Of a stretch of 64,000 nt of DNA, positions 36,055 to 46,383 are shown piece after piece. The translations under genes were made by a program, and so were the position numbers. Numbering within the stretch: the first letter of the stretch is position 1; every line of letters starts with the position of its first letter. Below the pieces are notes generated by a model, which did no database searches, had not been told where the DNA came from, and saw only the letters and a list, made by a program, of their open reading frames with translations. Source of the stretch: Aureibaculum algae (lineage in GTDB: Bacteria > Bacteroidota > Bacteroidia > Flavobacteriales > Flavobacteriaceae); NCBI RefSeq assembly GCF_006065315.1, contig NZ_CP040749.1:4238001-4302000 (forward strand), given 5' to 3'.

Positions 36055-37659
36055 TTATTTATCCCAATTATCATCCACTATTTTTTGAATGTGTGGATAA
36101 TTAATATCGGTTTCATTGTATTGTTCTCTTTGTTTTTCCAATTCCAATTTTAATTCCTTTACAACTTCTGAATATGCAGGATTTGCATATACATTGTTCA
36201 CCTCGGTCGGATCTTTTTCTAAATCGTACAATTCCCACGCCGGAGGTGTCGCAACTACTTTGTTCGATGCTCCTTCTTTTAGCCAGGTTCTTGATTGTTT
36301 TCCTTCTTCATTCAAATCCCAATGTCTGCCGTAAAAGAAAATTAATTTATACCTATCTGTTCTAATCCCAAAATGCCCGGGAATATCGTGATGCGTCATA
36401 TGAAGCCAATACCTGTAATAAGTAGCTGTCCTCCATCCTTTTGGTGTTTTACCTTCTAAAATTTCGGCCATACTTTTACCTTGCATTTTATCCGGCACCT
36501 TGCCCCCGGCCAAATCAATCAAGGTGGGTGCAAAGTCAGTATTGTTTACGATCACGTCTGTTTTGGAATTCGCTTTAACGATGTCGGGATATCGAATGAT
36601 CAATGGCATTCTCATAGATTCTTCGTACATCCATCTTTTATCAATAAAATCATGCTCGCCTAACATCATTCCCTGATCAGTTGTATAAACAATGATCGTG
36701 TTCTCGTAAAGATCATTATCCTTTAAAAATTGAAAAAAACGACCAATATTATCATCTACTCCCTTTACACATCGCAAATATTTTTTTAAATATCGCTGAT
36801 ACGATTCAGAAGTTGCCGCATCACCTACATAAGTGGAATCTACCTGGAACGTTTTTACATAATTGGCATGATTATGTCGGTTTGAAACCGATGAACCAAT
36901 GATCATTCTTAAACTGTCGTTTTTTCCTCGTGTGGCCTCCGAACCCCAATTGGGTTGTGTGTATAAATTCTCCGGCTCCGGTATTTTTACATTGGCCAAA
37001 TAAGCTTCATACCTCTCGGCATATTCAAACATATCATGAGGTGCTTTAAACTGATACATCAAAAAGAAGGGTTTTTCCTTATCTTTTCTATTCGTTAGCC
37101 AGTCTATTGCTTTATCCGTAATCACATCAGATGAATGCCCAACATTTTTAACCAAATTATCCGGCCAATCTCCGGCTCCTTTCTCCAATAGTTCAGGATT
37201 GTGATATTTTCCCTGACCAGGCAGGACACTATAAAAATCAAAAGGGATGGGCTCACTGTGCAAATGCCATTTTCCTATAATTGCCGTTTCATAACCCAAT
37301 TTTTGCATCTCTTCGGGTAAATATTGCTGATCAGCATCTATAGGTCGGCTAAAATCCAAGATCCTGTTGGTTTGACTATATTGACCCGTAATAATTGTAG
37401 CCCGACTAGGTGAACAGATAGAATTGGTCACATAACAATTGTTAAACAGCATCCCTTCTGAAGCCAATTTATCAATATTTGGGCTTGGATTTAAACCAGC
37501 CAACCTGCCTTGATAAGCTCCTATTGCCGTGGTTGCATGATCATCTGTCATGATGTAGATGATGTTGGGTCGCTTTTGAGCTTGAACAAGGAAAACAGAA
37601 TTCAATACAATCAAAAAAATAAGCTGCTTATAGTTAATCATTGATTTACATTTTTTCAT
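36055..37659 (-). CDS. Formylglycine-dependent sulfatase (S1 family)
   Basis: 534 residues with a signal peptide ([19 protein letters not shown]); either of two close ATGs (37659 or 37641) could start. The metal-binding IMTDDHAT precedes the maturation motif CSPSR, with Cys82 converted to formylglycine, and then [20 protein letters not shown]. The family removes sulfate esters from glycans in the periplasm. It needs a sulfatase-maturing enzyme, none of which is in the window. It lies between two GH29 genes and a MaoC gene, so a sulfated fucose-containing substrate is likely. Confidence 0.93.
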   Translation of the reverse strand: MKKCKSMINYKQLIFLIVLNSVFLVQAQKRPNIIYIMTDDHATTAIGAYQGRLAGLNPSPNIDKLASEGMLFNNCYVTNSICSPSRATIITGQYSQTNRILDFSRPIDADQQYLPEEMQKLGYETAIIGKWHLHSEPIPFDFYSVLPGQGKYHNPELLEKGAGDWPDNLVKNVGHSSDVITDKAIDWLTNRKDKEKPFFLMYQFKAPHDMFEYAERYEAYLANVKIPEPENLYTQPNWGSEATRGKNDSLRMIIGSSVSNRHNHANYVKTFQVDSTYVGDAATSESYQRYLKKYLRCVKGVDDNIGRFFQFLKDNDLYENTIIVYTTDQGMMLGEHDFIDKRWMYEESMRMPLIIRYPDIVKANSKTDVIVNNTDFAPTLIDLAGGKVPDKMQGKSMAEILEGKTPKGWRTATYYRYWLHMTHHDIPGHFGIRTDRYKLIFFYGRHWDLNEEGKQSRTWLKEGASNKVVATPPAWELYDLEKDPTEVNNVYANPAYSEVVKELKLELEKQREQYNETDINYPHIQKIVDDNWDK

Positions 37660-37711
37660 TTGCTTTAGACATTGAATAGAATTTGTTCATCCCTTTACTG
37701 ATTTACACAGG

Positions 37712-39262
37712 CTATTTCTGAGACATTTGTGCCTTATAGACCAATGCCATTTTATTTGGGTTTATTTGAGGAGCCGCCAAATGCAATCCCCTTTCATTTT
37801 GGCTCCAGGTAACAGGCTCATCACTTCCCAAAAGCTCTATTGAGGCAATTTTAACATCAGCCGCCAAGCCCCGGTCAGCAAATGATTTTAAAACAAACTC
37901 CTGATCTGAAGTTGGCATTCCTAACTGTAAAATATAGAGTGTTTCTCCCTTTGTCGTAAAACGAAAATCTTCAGCAGTATATGTTATACCATCTCCTTGA
38001 ACACCCCCAAAATGATTCTTTTTCAATACAGTTGTCCCTTCTCCATAGGTGATAAATGGGCGCGTTTTATAAATTGCCTCGCCATATTTTGAAAGCCATT
38101 TGCCTATTTCGAGTAATCCCGATCTCATTTCATCCGGAATTAAGCCATCAGCTGATGGCGTGATATTTAAAATTAAACAGCCGTTTTTACTTGTAATATC
38201 TATCAATTCGTCAACAATAACATCCGGTGTTTTTAGTCTTAATTCTGGTCTCCAACTCCAGGAATTCCAGGCAAAGGAATCATCCGTTAACCAGGGAAAA
38301 TCAGTTTTTTCATCAAATCGCCCCCGTTCCAGATCAATAACAGCAATGTTCGGAGGTAGATCCTTATTCTTATACGTCATAACAACAGGTTTATTCCATT
38401 CCTCACCTTTATTGTAATAATGAGCAACCATTTCTTGTCGGTCTTTCTCAGGAATCACAAACAAACGGCTGTCGAACCACAATAAATCCGGTTCGTATCT
38501 ATCAACAACCTCATAAATTTTTGCTTTCCAAGTATCTATAAATTTTCTTGAAGGTGCATATTTTGGATCGATTAGACCTGTTGATTGCCCACTGGCATCA
38601 AAACCTGCACTCATTTTTCCAAAGGTTTCCGGCAAGGTTTTTTCGCCATAAAAATCTTCAAAACCAACAGCAGTTGTATCAATTAAACCGCTCCAGGTAT
38701 TGTACCAGCCCCATTCCCATGAATGGTGAAAGGTAGTTACAAATTTTAATCCTTCTCCCTTAATTGCTTTTTCCAATTCACCGACAATATCTCTTTTTGG
38801 TCCCATAGCAACTGAGTTGTACTTGTTCACCTCACTGTCCCAGTTTGAAAAATTATCGCAATGCTCAGCCACCGGCCCCACATATTTGGCCCCTGATTCT
38901 TTAAAGAGTTTTGCCCAATCTTGAGCATCAAAATGCTCAGCGGTAAAATCCTTTACGAAATCGTGATAATGGACATCAGCTCCATAGGTTTCTACATGGT
39001 ATTCACGCTCGTCTTTTCCCCAACCCTCATCTTTTTCTTCATACATCTGCCGAGGATACCATTCTCCTCTTCCAATTTTAGAATAAACACCCCAATGAAA
39101 ATATATACCAAATTTCGCATCTAAAAACCAGTCCGGAGTATTATGCGCGGCTAAGGATTCCCAGGTGGGTTGGTAAACTGTTTCTTCAAGCTTTTCTTGC
39201 GGTTTGGTTTGGCAACCAATAAAAATGCCCAGAACAAATACTAAGATGATGTTTGGTCTCAT
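37712..39262 (-). CDS. GH29 alpha-L-fucosidase, second copy, lipoprotein
   Basis: 516 residues from the ATG at 39262, which gives a lipoprotein signal (IILVFVLGIFIGC, Cys17); the longer frame from 39340 runs into the upstream gene. Core motifs: FGIYFHWGVYSKIG, EHCDNFSNWDSE, MGPKRDIVGEL and nucleophile D264 in PDLLWFDSR. It is clearly related to the other GH29 across its length but carries a different insert (residues about 195-240), so the two may act on different linkages. Confidence 0.94.
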   Translation of the reverse strand: MRPNIILVFVLGIFIGCQTKPQEKLEETVYQPTWESLAAHNTPDWFLDAKFGIYFHWGVYSKIGRGEWYPRQMYEEKDEGWGKDEREYHVETYGADVHYHDFVKDFTAEHFDAQDWAKLFKESGAKYVGPVAEHCDNFSNWDSEVNKYNSVAMGPKRDIVGELEKAIKGEGLKFVTTFHHSWEWGWYNTWSGLIDTTAVGFEDFYGEKTLPETFGKMSAGFDASGQSTGLIDPKYAPSRKFIDTWKAKIYEVVDRYEPDLLWFDSRLFVIPEKDRQEMVAHYYNKGEEWNKPVVMTYKNKDLPPNIAVIDLERGRFDEKTDFPWLTDDSFAWNSWSWRPELRLKTPDVIVDELIDITSKNGCLILNITPSADGLIPDEMRSGLLEIGKWLSKYGEAIYKTRPFITYGEGTTVLKKNHFGGVQGDGITYTAEDFRFTTKGETLYILQLGMPTSDQEFVLKSFADRGLAADVKIASIELLGSDEPVTWSQNERGLHLAAPQINPNKMALVYKAQMSQK

Positions 39263-39278
39263 ACCATGATATAAATTT

Positions 39279-40349
39279 TTAAATATTATAATTTGGAGCC
39301 ACACCTCCATCGTTGTTCGATTCATATGCGGCTTCCACAATTGCCATTGAATGCACTACATCTTCTACACTAGTCGGCAACACACTATCAGAACCTTCAA
39401 CATATCGCATCAACGATGACATGGTGCCGACAAAGGCATCTGGAAACCAGGAACCTTCTAGTTCAACCTCAATCCATTTAGGTGCTTCACCTTCTTTTAT
39501 GATACAATATTGAAATAAATCTGGTTTACCATTAGGGTAATCTAACAAGAGCCCGATTCTCGCTTTAATGGCACCTTTTGTCCCTTCCCATTTCACAAAA
39601 CTCTCTTGATTCTTCTCACCAAAATTATGATCGTGATTGGTGTTGATAATGGCTCTCATTTCATCGCTATAATCCATAATAGTTGTAGTTCTCGTTGAAG
39701 ACATTGGCTTCCCTGGATTTTTCAATGTTTTTGAATATACTTTTTTAGGATTTCCTAAAAACGAACGAATTAAATCGATATAATGAATGCTGTGTTGTTG
39801 AATTTCTAAACGTGGATGATTTACCACATTTGGAAAATATTCCCAAGGCGTATAGGTTGTTAAACGCACTTCAAAATCGTACAATTCACCTATTAAACCT
39901 TGCTCAATTATGTGTTTTGCAGCCATTATATAAGGTGCGTAGCGCATCTGACAATTGATAGCTGCCTTTAATTTTTTTCTACGGCAAACTTCTAAAATCT
40001 CCAAAGTTTGCTCATAATTATCACCCATTGGTTTTTGAATTAAAACTGCAGATTCATCTGGTAATAATTCTAAAGTAGCAACAAACTGACTGGGCATTAA
40101 GGTTAAATCGAAAACGGCATTTTCAGGTGCAGCTTTAACCATATCCTCAACGTTTTCATAAGCATTTGGAATGTTAAATGACGCTGCCAAATCTGCTACA
40201 CGTTGCTTGGTTCTATTGGTAATTCCTTCTACAACAAATCCAGCATTTTTATAAGCTGGTAAATGTGCATCACGAACTATTCCTCCAGCTCCAATAATAT
40301 AAATAGGACGTTTTTCTTTTGGTAATTTTGGTTTGTAAATTAATTCCAT
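39279..40349 (-). CDS. Gfo/Idh/MocA family oxidoreductase
   Basis: 356 residues, cytosolic. The N-terminal Rossmann fold shows YIIGAGGIVRDAHLPAY, the conserved QKPMGDNYE replaces the usual EKP, and the substrate-domain helix IQQHSIHYIDLIRSFLG carries the catalytic His. Members oxidise or reduce sugars or sugar acids with NAD(P). It lies 2 bp from the binding-protein gene and 16 bp from GH29, so it belongs to the same operon. The substrate is open; a sugar or sugar acid released from the glycan is the best guess. Confidence 0.88.
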   Translation of the reverse strand: MELIYKPKLPKEKRPIYIIGAGGIVRDAHLPAYKNAGFVVEGITNRTKQRVADLAASFNIPNAYENVEDMVKAAPENAVFDLTLMPSQFVATLELLPDESAVLIQKPMGDNYEQTLEILEVCRRKKLKAAINCQMRYAPYIMAAKHIIEQGLIGELYDFEVRLTTYTPWEYFPNVVNHPRLEIQQHSIHYIDLIRSFLGNPKKVYSKTLKNPGKPMSSTRTTTIMDYSDEMRAIINTNHDHNFGEKNQESFVKWEGTKGAIKARIGLLLDYPNGKPDLFQYCIIKEGEAPKWIEVELEGSWFPDAFVGTMSSLMRYVEGSDSVLPTSVEDVVHSMAIVEAAYESNNDGGVAPNYNI

Positions 40350-40351
40350 AA

Positions 40352-41587
40352 TTATATATTTTCTATTGAATCGACTTGGCTTTGAGCTAAATTCAAAATT
40401 GCTTCAATTTCTTCAGAAGAATTTATAACGGATAAAACCAATTGATCTATAACATTTGCAATTTCAGACCAATTACTTTTTCGTGGCAACGAACGTGTGT
40501 TTTTATGTAACTCTTCTAATTTATAATAATATGGCACTATATTATTTACATCCTTATCTGTCCAAGTCGATTTTCGACAGCCAATAGCGCCTTCTAAAGT
40601 TAGTAATTTATCGTTTTTAGCATTTACAGCATATTTGATAAACTGATACGCCAATTCTTTGTTATTACTTCCACTTCCTATCACATACATCCAATACGCA
40701 TTTAAAGAAATACCTTCTCCATTTGAGCCCGAAGGAACATTGGCTACATCAACCTTCCCTTTTACTTTTGAAGTTTCCAAAACTTCGCACATAGAAGCAA
40801 AACCAAACCAATTGACCATCATCGCTAAATTACCATTGGCAAATGCCAATCCTGATTTCACAGAATCAAAATCTCTTGAATTTGGATGAATCGCATTCTT
40901 ATTATGAAGTGCTTTTCTGTAAAACTTCATTCCTTCAATAGCTTCTTTTGAATTTAACTTTACTTTTTTATTTGAATCGAATAATTCGCCACCACGCGTC
41001 CATAATTGCAAACAAAAATCGAAAACTGTATTGTGACCGTCAGGATAAGCGGCAAAAGTTGTTCCGTATAATTCTTTCTCCGGTCTGTTAAAAAACTCTG
41101 CAACTTCCATCAAATCATCCCAAGTTTCAGGAATTTCTAACGGTTTACCATGCTCTTCATAAAAAGCAACACCTTCTTCAATAGATTCAAATAAATCTTT
41201 TCTATAAATTAAACATTCAGGACCATCATGAAATGGCAATCCGACTATCTTATTGTCAAATTCTTGTTTATACAATAACGAACGAGACCAACCATTTGGA
41301 AAATCTTCAGGTGGATTTTTTTGTATAAATTTGGTTAAATCTACTACAGAATTTGAAGTAAAAGCTTCGGCAATCCAATCGGTATTAATCAGCGATACAT
41401 CCCACGCTCCATTAGCTAATCCCTTTTCTTTTAAAATAGTATTGTATAAAGGATGTAAATCTAGTGGAACAGCTTCTAACTCTAATTTACATCCAGTTTC
41501 TTTGCAAAAAGCCTTCCAAATTTTAGCAATTGCCGATTCAAAAGCATCAAATTTTCTAACAGCTATTCTAAATTTTGTTGTTCCCAT
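40352..41587 (-). CDS. Signal-less extracellular-type solute-binding protein B
   Basis: 411 residues with the family 1 solute-binding fold (AFCKETGCKLELEAVPL, SLINTDWIAEAFTS, GLPFHDGPECLIYRKDLFE, VNWFGFASMCEV, LEGAIGCRKST). The N-terminus (MGTTKFRIAVRKFDAFESAI) has no signal peptide, lipobox or twin-arginine motif, and starting earlier runs into the CoA-transferase. No ABC permease or ATPase lies in the window. It therefore should be cytosolic, which is odd for this family. It is cotranscribed with two CoA-transferases and a similar protein. Confidence 0.8.
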   Translation of the reverse strand: MGTTKFRIAVRKFDAFESAIAKIWKAFCKETGCKLELEAVPLDLHPLYNTILKEKGLANGAWDVSLINTDWIAEAFTSNSVVDLTKFIQKNPPEDFPNGWSRSLLYKQEFDNKIVGLPFHDGPECLIYRKDLFESIEEGVAFYEEHGKPLEIPETWDDLMEVAEFFNRPEKELYGTTFAAYPDGHNTVFDFCLQLWTRGGELFDSNKKVKLNSKEAIEGMKFYRKALHNKNAIHPNSRDFDSVKSGLAFANGNLAMMVNWFGFASMCEVLETSKVKGKVDVANVPSGSNGEGISLNAYWMYVIGSGSNNKELAYQFIKYAVNAKNDKLLTLEGAIGCRKSTWTDKDVNNIVPYYYKLEELHKNTRSLPRKSNWSEIANVIDQLVLSVINSSEEIEAILNLAQSQVDSIENI

Positions 41588-41588
41588 A

Positions 41589-42746
41589 TTAGTTTGCTAA
41601 TAATTCTTCAACAATCGCATTTGTATGTTCGCCCAACGCAGGAGAACCCAAAGCTGAAGTTAAATATTTTCCGTCAATTTTAATTGGACAACGGGTTGTT
41701 TTATACTCAAAACCATCACCCATTTTCACATTCTGAATCATGTCTAATACTTTAAATCCGTCGTGTGCAAACAACTCTTCCCAATCCATTACTTTTGCAC
41801 ACCAAATATCTGCTGGCTCTAATATAGATAGCCACTTTTCAACTGTATCTGTTGCTAAATGATTAGCTAATATTTGTTTAATTTCATCCCGTTTTGTAAA
41901 CCATGAATCTCTTTCCGGATAATTTTTCAATGCCTCGCAACCCAACAAATCACCCAAAACAGGTATAGCACCCATTGCCAATGCTAAATAACCATTGGTT
42001 GTTTTGTAAACACCGTAAGGCGCACCTAAATAAGCATGAGCACTATTGCTCGCCGGTCTTACCGTCGGTGCTCCACCATCTTGATAAAAAGTTGTAACAG
42101 ATTCAAATTGAAAATCAATGATAGATTCCATCATACTGACAGAAACTTTTGAACCCAATCCTGTTTTTGATCTTTTTAGTAAAGCCGCCAAAATACCTTG
42201 TACCAAATGACCGCCTGTTAAAATATCAACAATCGCCAAACCAACAGGTATTGGTCCATCGCTAATTTTACCGTTTATCCAAGTTAAACCAGACAATGAT
42301 TGTACTAATAAATCTTGTCCAGGTTTTGATTTCCAAGGGCCTTCTGAGCCATATCCCGAAACATCTCCGTAAACAATTAAGGGATTTATTTTTTTAATGG
42401 TTTCATAATCAAAACCTAACCTTTCAATTACGCCTGGTCTAAAATTATGAACAAGCACATCGGCTTTTTCAATTAACTTTAAAACACGTTGCTTATCATT
42501 TGCATCTTTTAAATCGGCTTGAAAGCTTTCTTTGTTTCTATTGATAGCTCTAAAAACTGAAGATTCTCCGTTCAAAATAACATTTGAAACATATAATTGA
42601 CGACAAATATCGCCTGTTTCTGGCCGCTCAACTTTTATCACTCTTGCGCCTAAATCTGCCAAACGTAACGTTGCTGATGGTGCTGATAAAAACTGACTCA
42701 AATCTATAATTAATATATCTTGTAATGGTTTCATAACTAATTTCAA
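41589..42746 (-). CDS. Type III CoA-transferase (CaiB/BaiF), copy B
   Basis: 385 residues. The CoA-binding region [19 protein letters not shown] is followed by [12 protein letters not shown] and by the catalytic Asp D174 in [13 protein letters not shown], equivalent to Asp169 of formyl-CoA transferase; GQKVAV-type [10 protein letters not shown] follows. It would move CoA between two carboxylic acids through an aspartyl-CoA intermediate. It lies 1 bp from its paralogue and from binding protein B. The two may form a heteromer or act on different acids. Confidence 0.9.
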   Translation of the reverse strand: MKLVMKPLQDILIIDLSQFLSAPSATLRLADLGARVIKVERPETGDICRQLYVSNVILNGESSVFRAINRNKESFQADLKDANDKQRVLKLIEKADVLVHNFRPGVIERLGFDYETIKKINPLIVYGDVSGYGSEGPWKSKPGQDLLVQSLSGLTWINGKISDGPIPVGLAIVDILTGGHLVQGILAALLKRSKTGLGSKVSVSMMESIIDFQFESVTTFYQDGGAPTVRPASNSAHAYLGAPYGVYKTTNGYLALAMGAIPVLGDLLGCEALKNYPERDSWFTKRDEIKQILANHLATDTVEKWLSILEPADIWCAKVMDWEELFAHDGFKVLDMIQNVKMGDGFEYKTTRCPIKIDGKYLTSALGSPALGEHTNAIVEELLAN

Positions 42747-42747
42747 T

Positions 42748-43890
42748 TTATAGCTTAAACTCTTTCATAATAGCGTCTGTGTGCTGACCAACTCTCGGAG
42801 CGGGTTTTGAAGCATATAATCGTTCATCATTTATACGTATTGGGCAACGTGTTGTATGCACTACTTCACCAGAAAGTAATGGCAACTTTTGATCCATTGC
42901 CAACACTTTATAACCTTCGTGATTTAGCAACGTTTCATAATCATATACGGCTGAAGACCAAATGCCATTGGCTTCTAAAATTGTCAACCAATCTTGTGTG
43001 TTTTTATGGATGAGAAATGCTCTTAAAATATCCATAATTTCATCTCTTTGCGCAAACCAAGAATCGGGATCAGTAAACGTTGATAAATCTGTACAACCAA
43101 TCACTTCACCTAGTTTAATTAAAGAACCCATCGCCAATGAAATATAGCTATCTTTAGTTTTATAAACCCCATAAGGTGCGCCCAAATAAGCATGAGCACA
43201 ACCTTGTTTGGCTCTTTTAGGTTTTTGATTTCCATCGTTTAAATATGTTGTAATCACTTCAAACTGAAAATCTAAAGTTGATTCTAACAAACTTACTTCA
43301 ACCCAAGCTCCTTTATTTGTTTTTTCACGTCGTAACAAACTAGCTAAAATTCCTTGAACCAAATGTGTACCAGTAATAATGTCAGAAACTGCTGCACCAA
43401 CAGGTACAGGGTCATCGTTTAAATTACCTGTTAAATTAGCAAAACCAGACATACATTGCACCAATAAATCTTGCCCAGGTTTTTTAACCCAAGTTCCAGT
43501 TGTACCATAGCCAGTAACAGTTGCATATACCAACCTTGGATTAATTTCTTGCACTTTTGAATAATCTAAGCCTATTTTTTCCATAACACCTGGTCGGAAA
43601 TTATGTGTCATTACATCGGCTTGTGCAATTAATTTTTTAATTCTTTCTAAATCTTCAGGATTCTTTAAATCTGCCGCATACGAATCTTTATTCCTGTTTA
43701 CGGTATGAAAAACTAAACTACTTCCATCTAAAAATAAATTTTTTAAAGCAATTTGACGCCCTGCCTCGCCGCTTACCGGTCGTTCAATTTTTATAACTCG
43801 CGCACCTAAATCAGCCAATTTAAGTCCTGCGGAAGGTCCTGCCATAAACTGCGCAAACTCGAGTACTGTAATTCCTTCTAATGGTCTCAT
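42748..43890 (-). CDS. Type III CoA-transferase (CaiB/BaiF), copy A
   Basis: 380 residues, same family. [28 protein letters not shown] and the catalytic Asp D170 in [13 protein letters not shown] are all present, then [10 protein letters not shown]. It is near 45-50% identical to copy B by eye over the full length, which suggests an old duplication within the operon. The acceptor acid cannot be read from sequence. It starts 5 bp before binding protein A ends. Confidence 0.9.
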   Translation of the reverse strand: MRPLEGITVLEFAQFMAGPSAGLKLADLGARVIKIERPVSGEAGRQIALKNLFLDGSSLVFHTVNRNKDSYAADLKNPEDLERIKKLIAQADVMTHNFRPGVMEKIGLDYSKVQEINPRLVYATVTGYGTTGTWVKKPGQDLLVQCMSGFANLTGNLNDDPVPVGAAVSDIITGTHLVQGILASLLRREKTNKGAWVEVSLLESTLDFQFEVITTYLNDGNQKPKRAKQGCAHAYLGAPYGVYKTKDSYISLAMGSLIKLGEVIGCTDLSTFTDPDSWFAQRDEIMDILRAFLIHKNTQDWLTILEANGIWSSAVYDYETLLNHEGYKVLAMDQKLPLLSGEVVHTTRCPIRINDERLYASKPAPRVGQHTDAIMKEFKL

Positions 43891-43895
43891 TTTTT

Positions 43896-45047
43896 TTAAA
43901 TATCTAATGATTTTATATACAATTCGTTTAATTGATTTAGTAAGGCTTTTTCATCTCCGCCATGCATCAAATAATTTCTAATTGGCGCTCCTGCTCTATC
44001 TTGAAAATACATATGACCATTGTAACGAGGACGTAAAAACGCTCTGTCCAAACCTGGCAATGTATTTTTAAAATAATTTGAAGTCAAACTATTTGTGTAT
44101 TCATCTGTCCACGCTTTTCTGTGTCCTGGTTGTCCGCCGCCATCAAAAAATACTGTTTTTTGAATAACTTCGCATCCTATATACTCAAGGTATTTCATAA
44201 TGGTTTCCAATTCCGTTGCTTTTGCAGAAACAGCCAAACCTGTACCCCCTAATGTAGAGATTGCTCCAACGCCATTAATTTCAACCATATCATGGAAATG
44301 CAACAATTTACGCGCATAACCAACTCTACTGTAGTTTGAATAGCCATAAGCCCAAGGACAATAAGCATATTTATCGGTCAAGGTCATTGCTTCATATACT
44401 TTTATAGGATTCCAATCAAAAATTTGAGGATCCATTTCAACCGCCAAGGCTCGTAACATTTTCAATGCTTCTATCCCAATTTTTTCGCTTACAACATGTG
44501 CTGATGAAGTACAAACATCTTCCCCTAAATTACAACACATCATATAAAAATTCATCAAGGTATCTTGAGGAATTCCCGGCATTATTACCAAACCTTTTTT
44601 AGCTAAAGCTAATAATTCGTCATAATTTTTTGGTAACGACAACCCCTTTTCTTTAAGCAAATCTGGTCTACTTGAAGCAACAGGCGCAGCTGCATCAATC
44701 GCTAAAGCATATTGATGCCCGCTTGAAGTATAACTTTCATGTGAACGACCTACAGTATTTTCAGCTAAATCTTTTAGAAAAGCCTTTGGTAAATGTTCAT
44801 CTAAAGGTAAAATAACGTTTGTTTTACCAGCGAAACCAGCCCAAGGATGGTCAATTACCAATAAATCGTAACGTTTTGCTAACTGGTCAATTGGCTCATC
44901 AGCAAATGCTTGTAACGACCTTTTCTCCCAAGTAATTTCAACCCCCGGATTTAATTCTGAAAATCGTTGTGCTGTTGCAACCATTGAAGTAAAACCTCTA
45001 CTGTGATTCCAAGTGATACCTTTTAAGTGAATTGTTTTTGTACTCAT
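43896..45047 (-). CDS. Signal-less extracellular-type solute-binding protein A
   Basis: 383 residues of the sugar-binding SBP fold (GITWNHSRGFTSMVATAQRFSELNPGVEITWEKRS, YDLLVIDHPWAGFAG, QYALAIDAAAP, GGTGLAVSAKA). The opening MSTKTIHLKG has no signal peptide or lipobox, so it should remain in the cytoplasm. It pairs with a CoA-transferase exactly as binding protein B does. It is only distantly related to B. Such proteins normally deliver sugars to an ABC transporter; none is present here. Function is unknown. Confidence 0.8.
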   Translation of the reverse strand: MSTKTIHLKGITWNHSRGFTSMVATAQRFSELNPGVEITWEKRSLQAFADEPIDQLAKRYDLLVIDHPWAGFAGKTNVILPLDEHLPKAFLKDLAENTVGRSHESYTSSGHQYALAIDAAAPVASSRPDLLKEKGLSLPKNYDELLALAKKGLVIMPGIPQDTLMNFYMMCCNLGEDVCTSSAHVVSEKIGIEALKMLRALAVEMDPQIFDWNPIKVYEAMTLTDKYAYCPWAYGYSNYSRVGYARKLLHFHDMVEINGVGAISTLGGTGLAVSAKATELETIMKYLEYIGCEVIQKTVFFDGGGQPGHRKAWTDEYTNSLTSNYFKNTLPGLDRAFLRPRYNGHMYFQDRAGAPIRNYLMHGGDEKALLNQLNELYIKSLDI

Positions 45048-45204
45048 TATAAAATTTGTTTTCTTTTACTTTTATTTTTTAATTGTGTTAGTTTATTTGT
45101 TCGCTTCAACTCTACTGAACCACCCATTAACTTTCAACCTTTTGGCTTCCGTATTCCAACTTCTAACCCCCTACTTTTATACTCTAACTTGGTACCTTCA
45201 AACT

Positions 45205-46269
45205 TTAAACCGCTGTTTCTGAACCCAACATGCTGCCGTAGGTCATCACAACAAATGAAACGATTAATATTGCCAAAGCTACTAACAAGGTACTGTACGT
45301 TCTTTTTGAAACTTTAACCCATTCCTTCATAATTATCCCAACCGCATAACTAAAGAAAATTAACATCGACATATGAATTACCCAACTTGCAAATTTGTAA
45401 GCACCCATTTGAACGTGACCAATTCCGTAGAAAAAAAACTGTCCGTACCAAAGTGCACCACTTAGTACAGACATTCCCATATTTAACATAAAATTTTTGC
45501 GACCAATTCCTTTTACATCTATTATTTCTTTAATAGTTCCATTTTTAACACCCGCTATTGAGAACCAAATAAAATTAGTAATAAATGCACCACCAGTTGA
45601 TAAAATCAAATTGGCATTTCCTTCAAAATTACCTGCACCATATTGCCCTGCTATTTCTGCCACTGGCGCTCCAACTTCTAAAGAAATTCCGAATACCGCC
45701 GACAAAACGCCCGCAATGATAGTTAGGGTTAAACCTTTTTTCATATTAAAGGTTAACGGTTCGCCGCCATTAACACTTTCTAATTTTAAATCCTTTTCTT
45801 TTCTATACCCAGCAATTCCACAAACAATAATTCCTAACAGTGCCAAAAACATTCCTAAGAAAATAATACTACCGCCCGGACCATTAAATTTTTGCATAAA
45901 AGTTCCGTGCATTAATAAAGGAACAATGGTTCCTAAAATAGCGGAAATCCCAATAGATATAGTATATGTTAGTGAATAACCAATATGTCTAATCGCAAAA
46001 CCAAAACACATACCACCAAAACCATAGATAGCGCCTAATAGCGTTGCATTAATTAATACTTCAGAAGAAGCATCACGAAACACACTCATTAAATTAGGAA
46101 CAGTTAAAAAACCAATTAAAAACGGAAAAATAAACCAAGCAAACGAAGCCTGCACAATCCAATAAGAGTCCCAAGACCACTTTTTTACTTTTTGAAAAGG
46201 AACGTAACAAGTTGAAGCGGCTACGCCACCAACTGCATGAATTAAGGTACCCAATAGCGGATTTGCCAT
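45205..46269 (-). CDS. RhaT-like sugar permease (L-rhamnose/proton symporter type)
   Basis: 354 residues, about ten transmembrane helices. The N-terminal HAVGGVAASTCYVPFQKVKKWSWDSYWIVQ is typical of RhaT, as are IYGFGGMCFGFAIRHIGYSL and MGAYKFASWVIHMSMLIFFSYAVGII. RhaT carries 6-deoxy-hexoses such as L-rhamnose; with two fucosidases in the operon, L-fucose or a similar 6-deoxy sugar is a reasonable substrate. It is the first gene of the leftward operon, 158 bp before binding protein A, and its promoter lies inside the IclR palindrome. Confidence 0.88.
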   Translation of the reverse strand: MANPLLGTLIHAVGGVAASTCYVPFQKVKKWSWDSYWIVQASFAWFIFPFLIGFLTVPNLMSVFRDASSEVLINATLLGAIYGFGGMCFGFAIRHIGYSLTYTISIGISAILGTIVPLLMHGTFMQKFNGPGGSIIFLGMFLALLGIIVCGIAGYRKEKDLKLESVNGGEPLTFNMKKGLTLTIIAGVLSAVFGISLEVGAPVAEIAGQYGAGNFEGNANLILSTGGAFITNFIWFSIAGVKNGTIKEIIDVKGIGRKNFMLNMGMSVLSGALWYGQFFFYGIGHVQMGAYKFASWVIHMSMLIFFSYAVGIIMKEWVKVSKRTYSTLLVALAILIVSFVVMTYGSMLGSETAV

Positions 46270-46299
46270 GTTTTTAATTGTATTTTGGTTAATTTATTA

Positions 46300-46340
46300 A
46301 TTTCATATACAAATGTATATTTTATATATGAAATAACCAA
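46300..46340 (-). promoter_or_regulatory. Promoter and operator of the leftward operon
   Basis: The palindrome ATTTCATATA (46300-46309) / TATATGAAAT (46325-46334), with a 15-bp spacer, encloses a minus-strand -7 element TACATTTG (46310-46317). A minus-strand TTG at 46338-46340 lies 20 bp upstream of it. This geometry matches an IclR-type repressor blocking the -7 box. Confidence 0.7.
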
Positions 46341-46358
46341 GAATCGAAATTGATTTAT

Positions 46359-46366
46359 TAAATTTG
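46359..46366 (+). promoter_or_regulatory. -7 element of the IclR gene
   Basis: TAAATTTG at 46359-46366 matches TAnnTTTG and is 18 bp before the IclR start. A -33 TTG is not obvious, so an activator or the nearby palindrome may help. Confidence 0.5.
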
Positions 46367-46383
46367 TATTTCAAAATAAAAAA

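Noticed and set aside
40352..45047. ABC sugar importer operon
   Set aside because: No permease or ATPase genes, and the binding proteins lack signal peptides.
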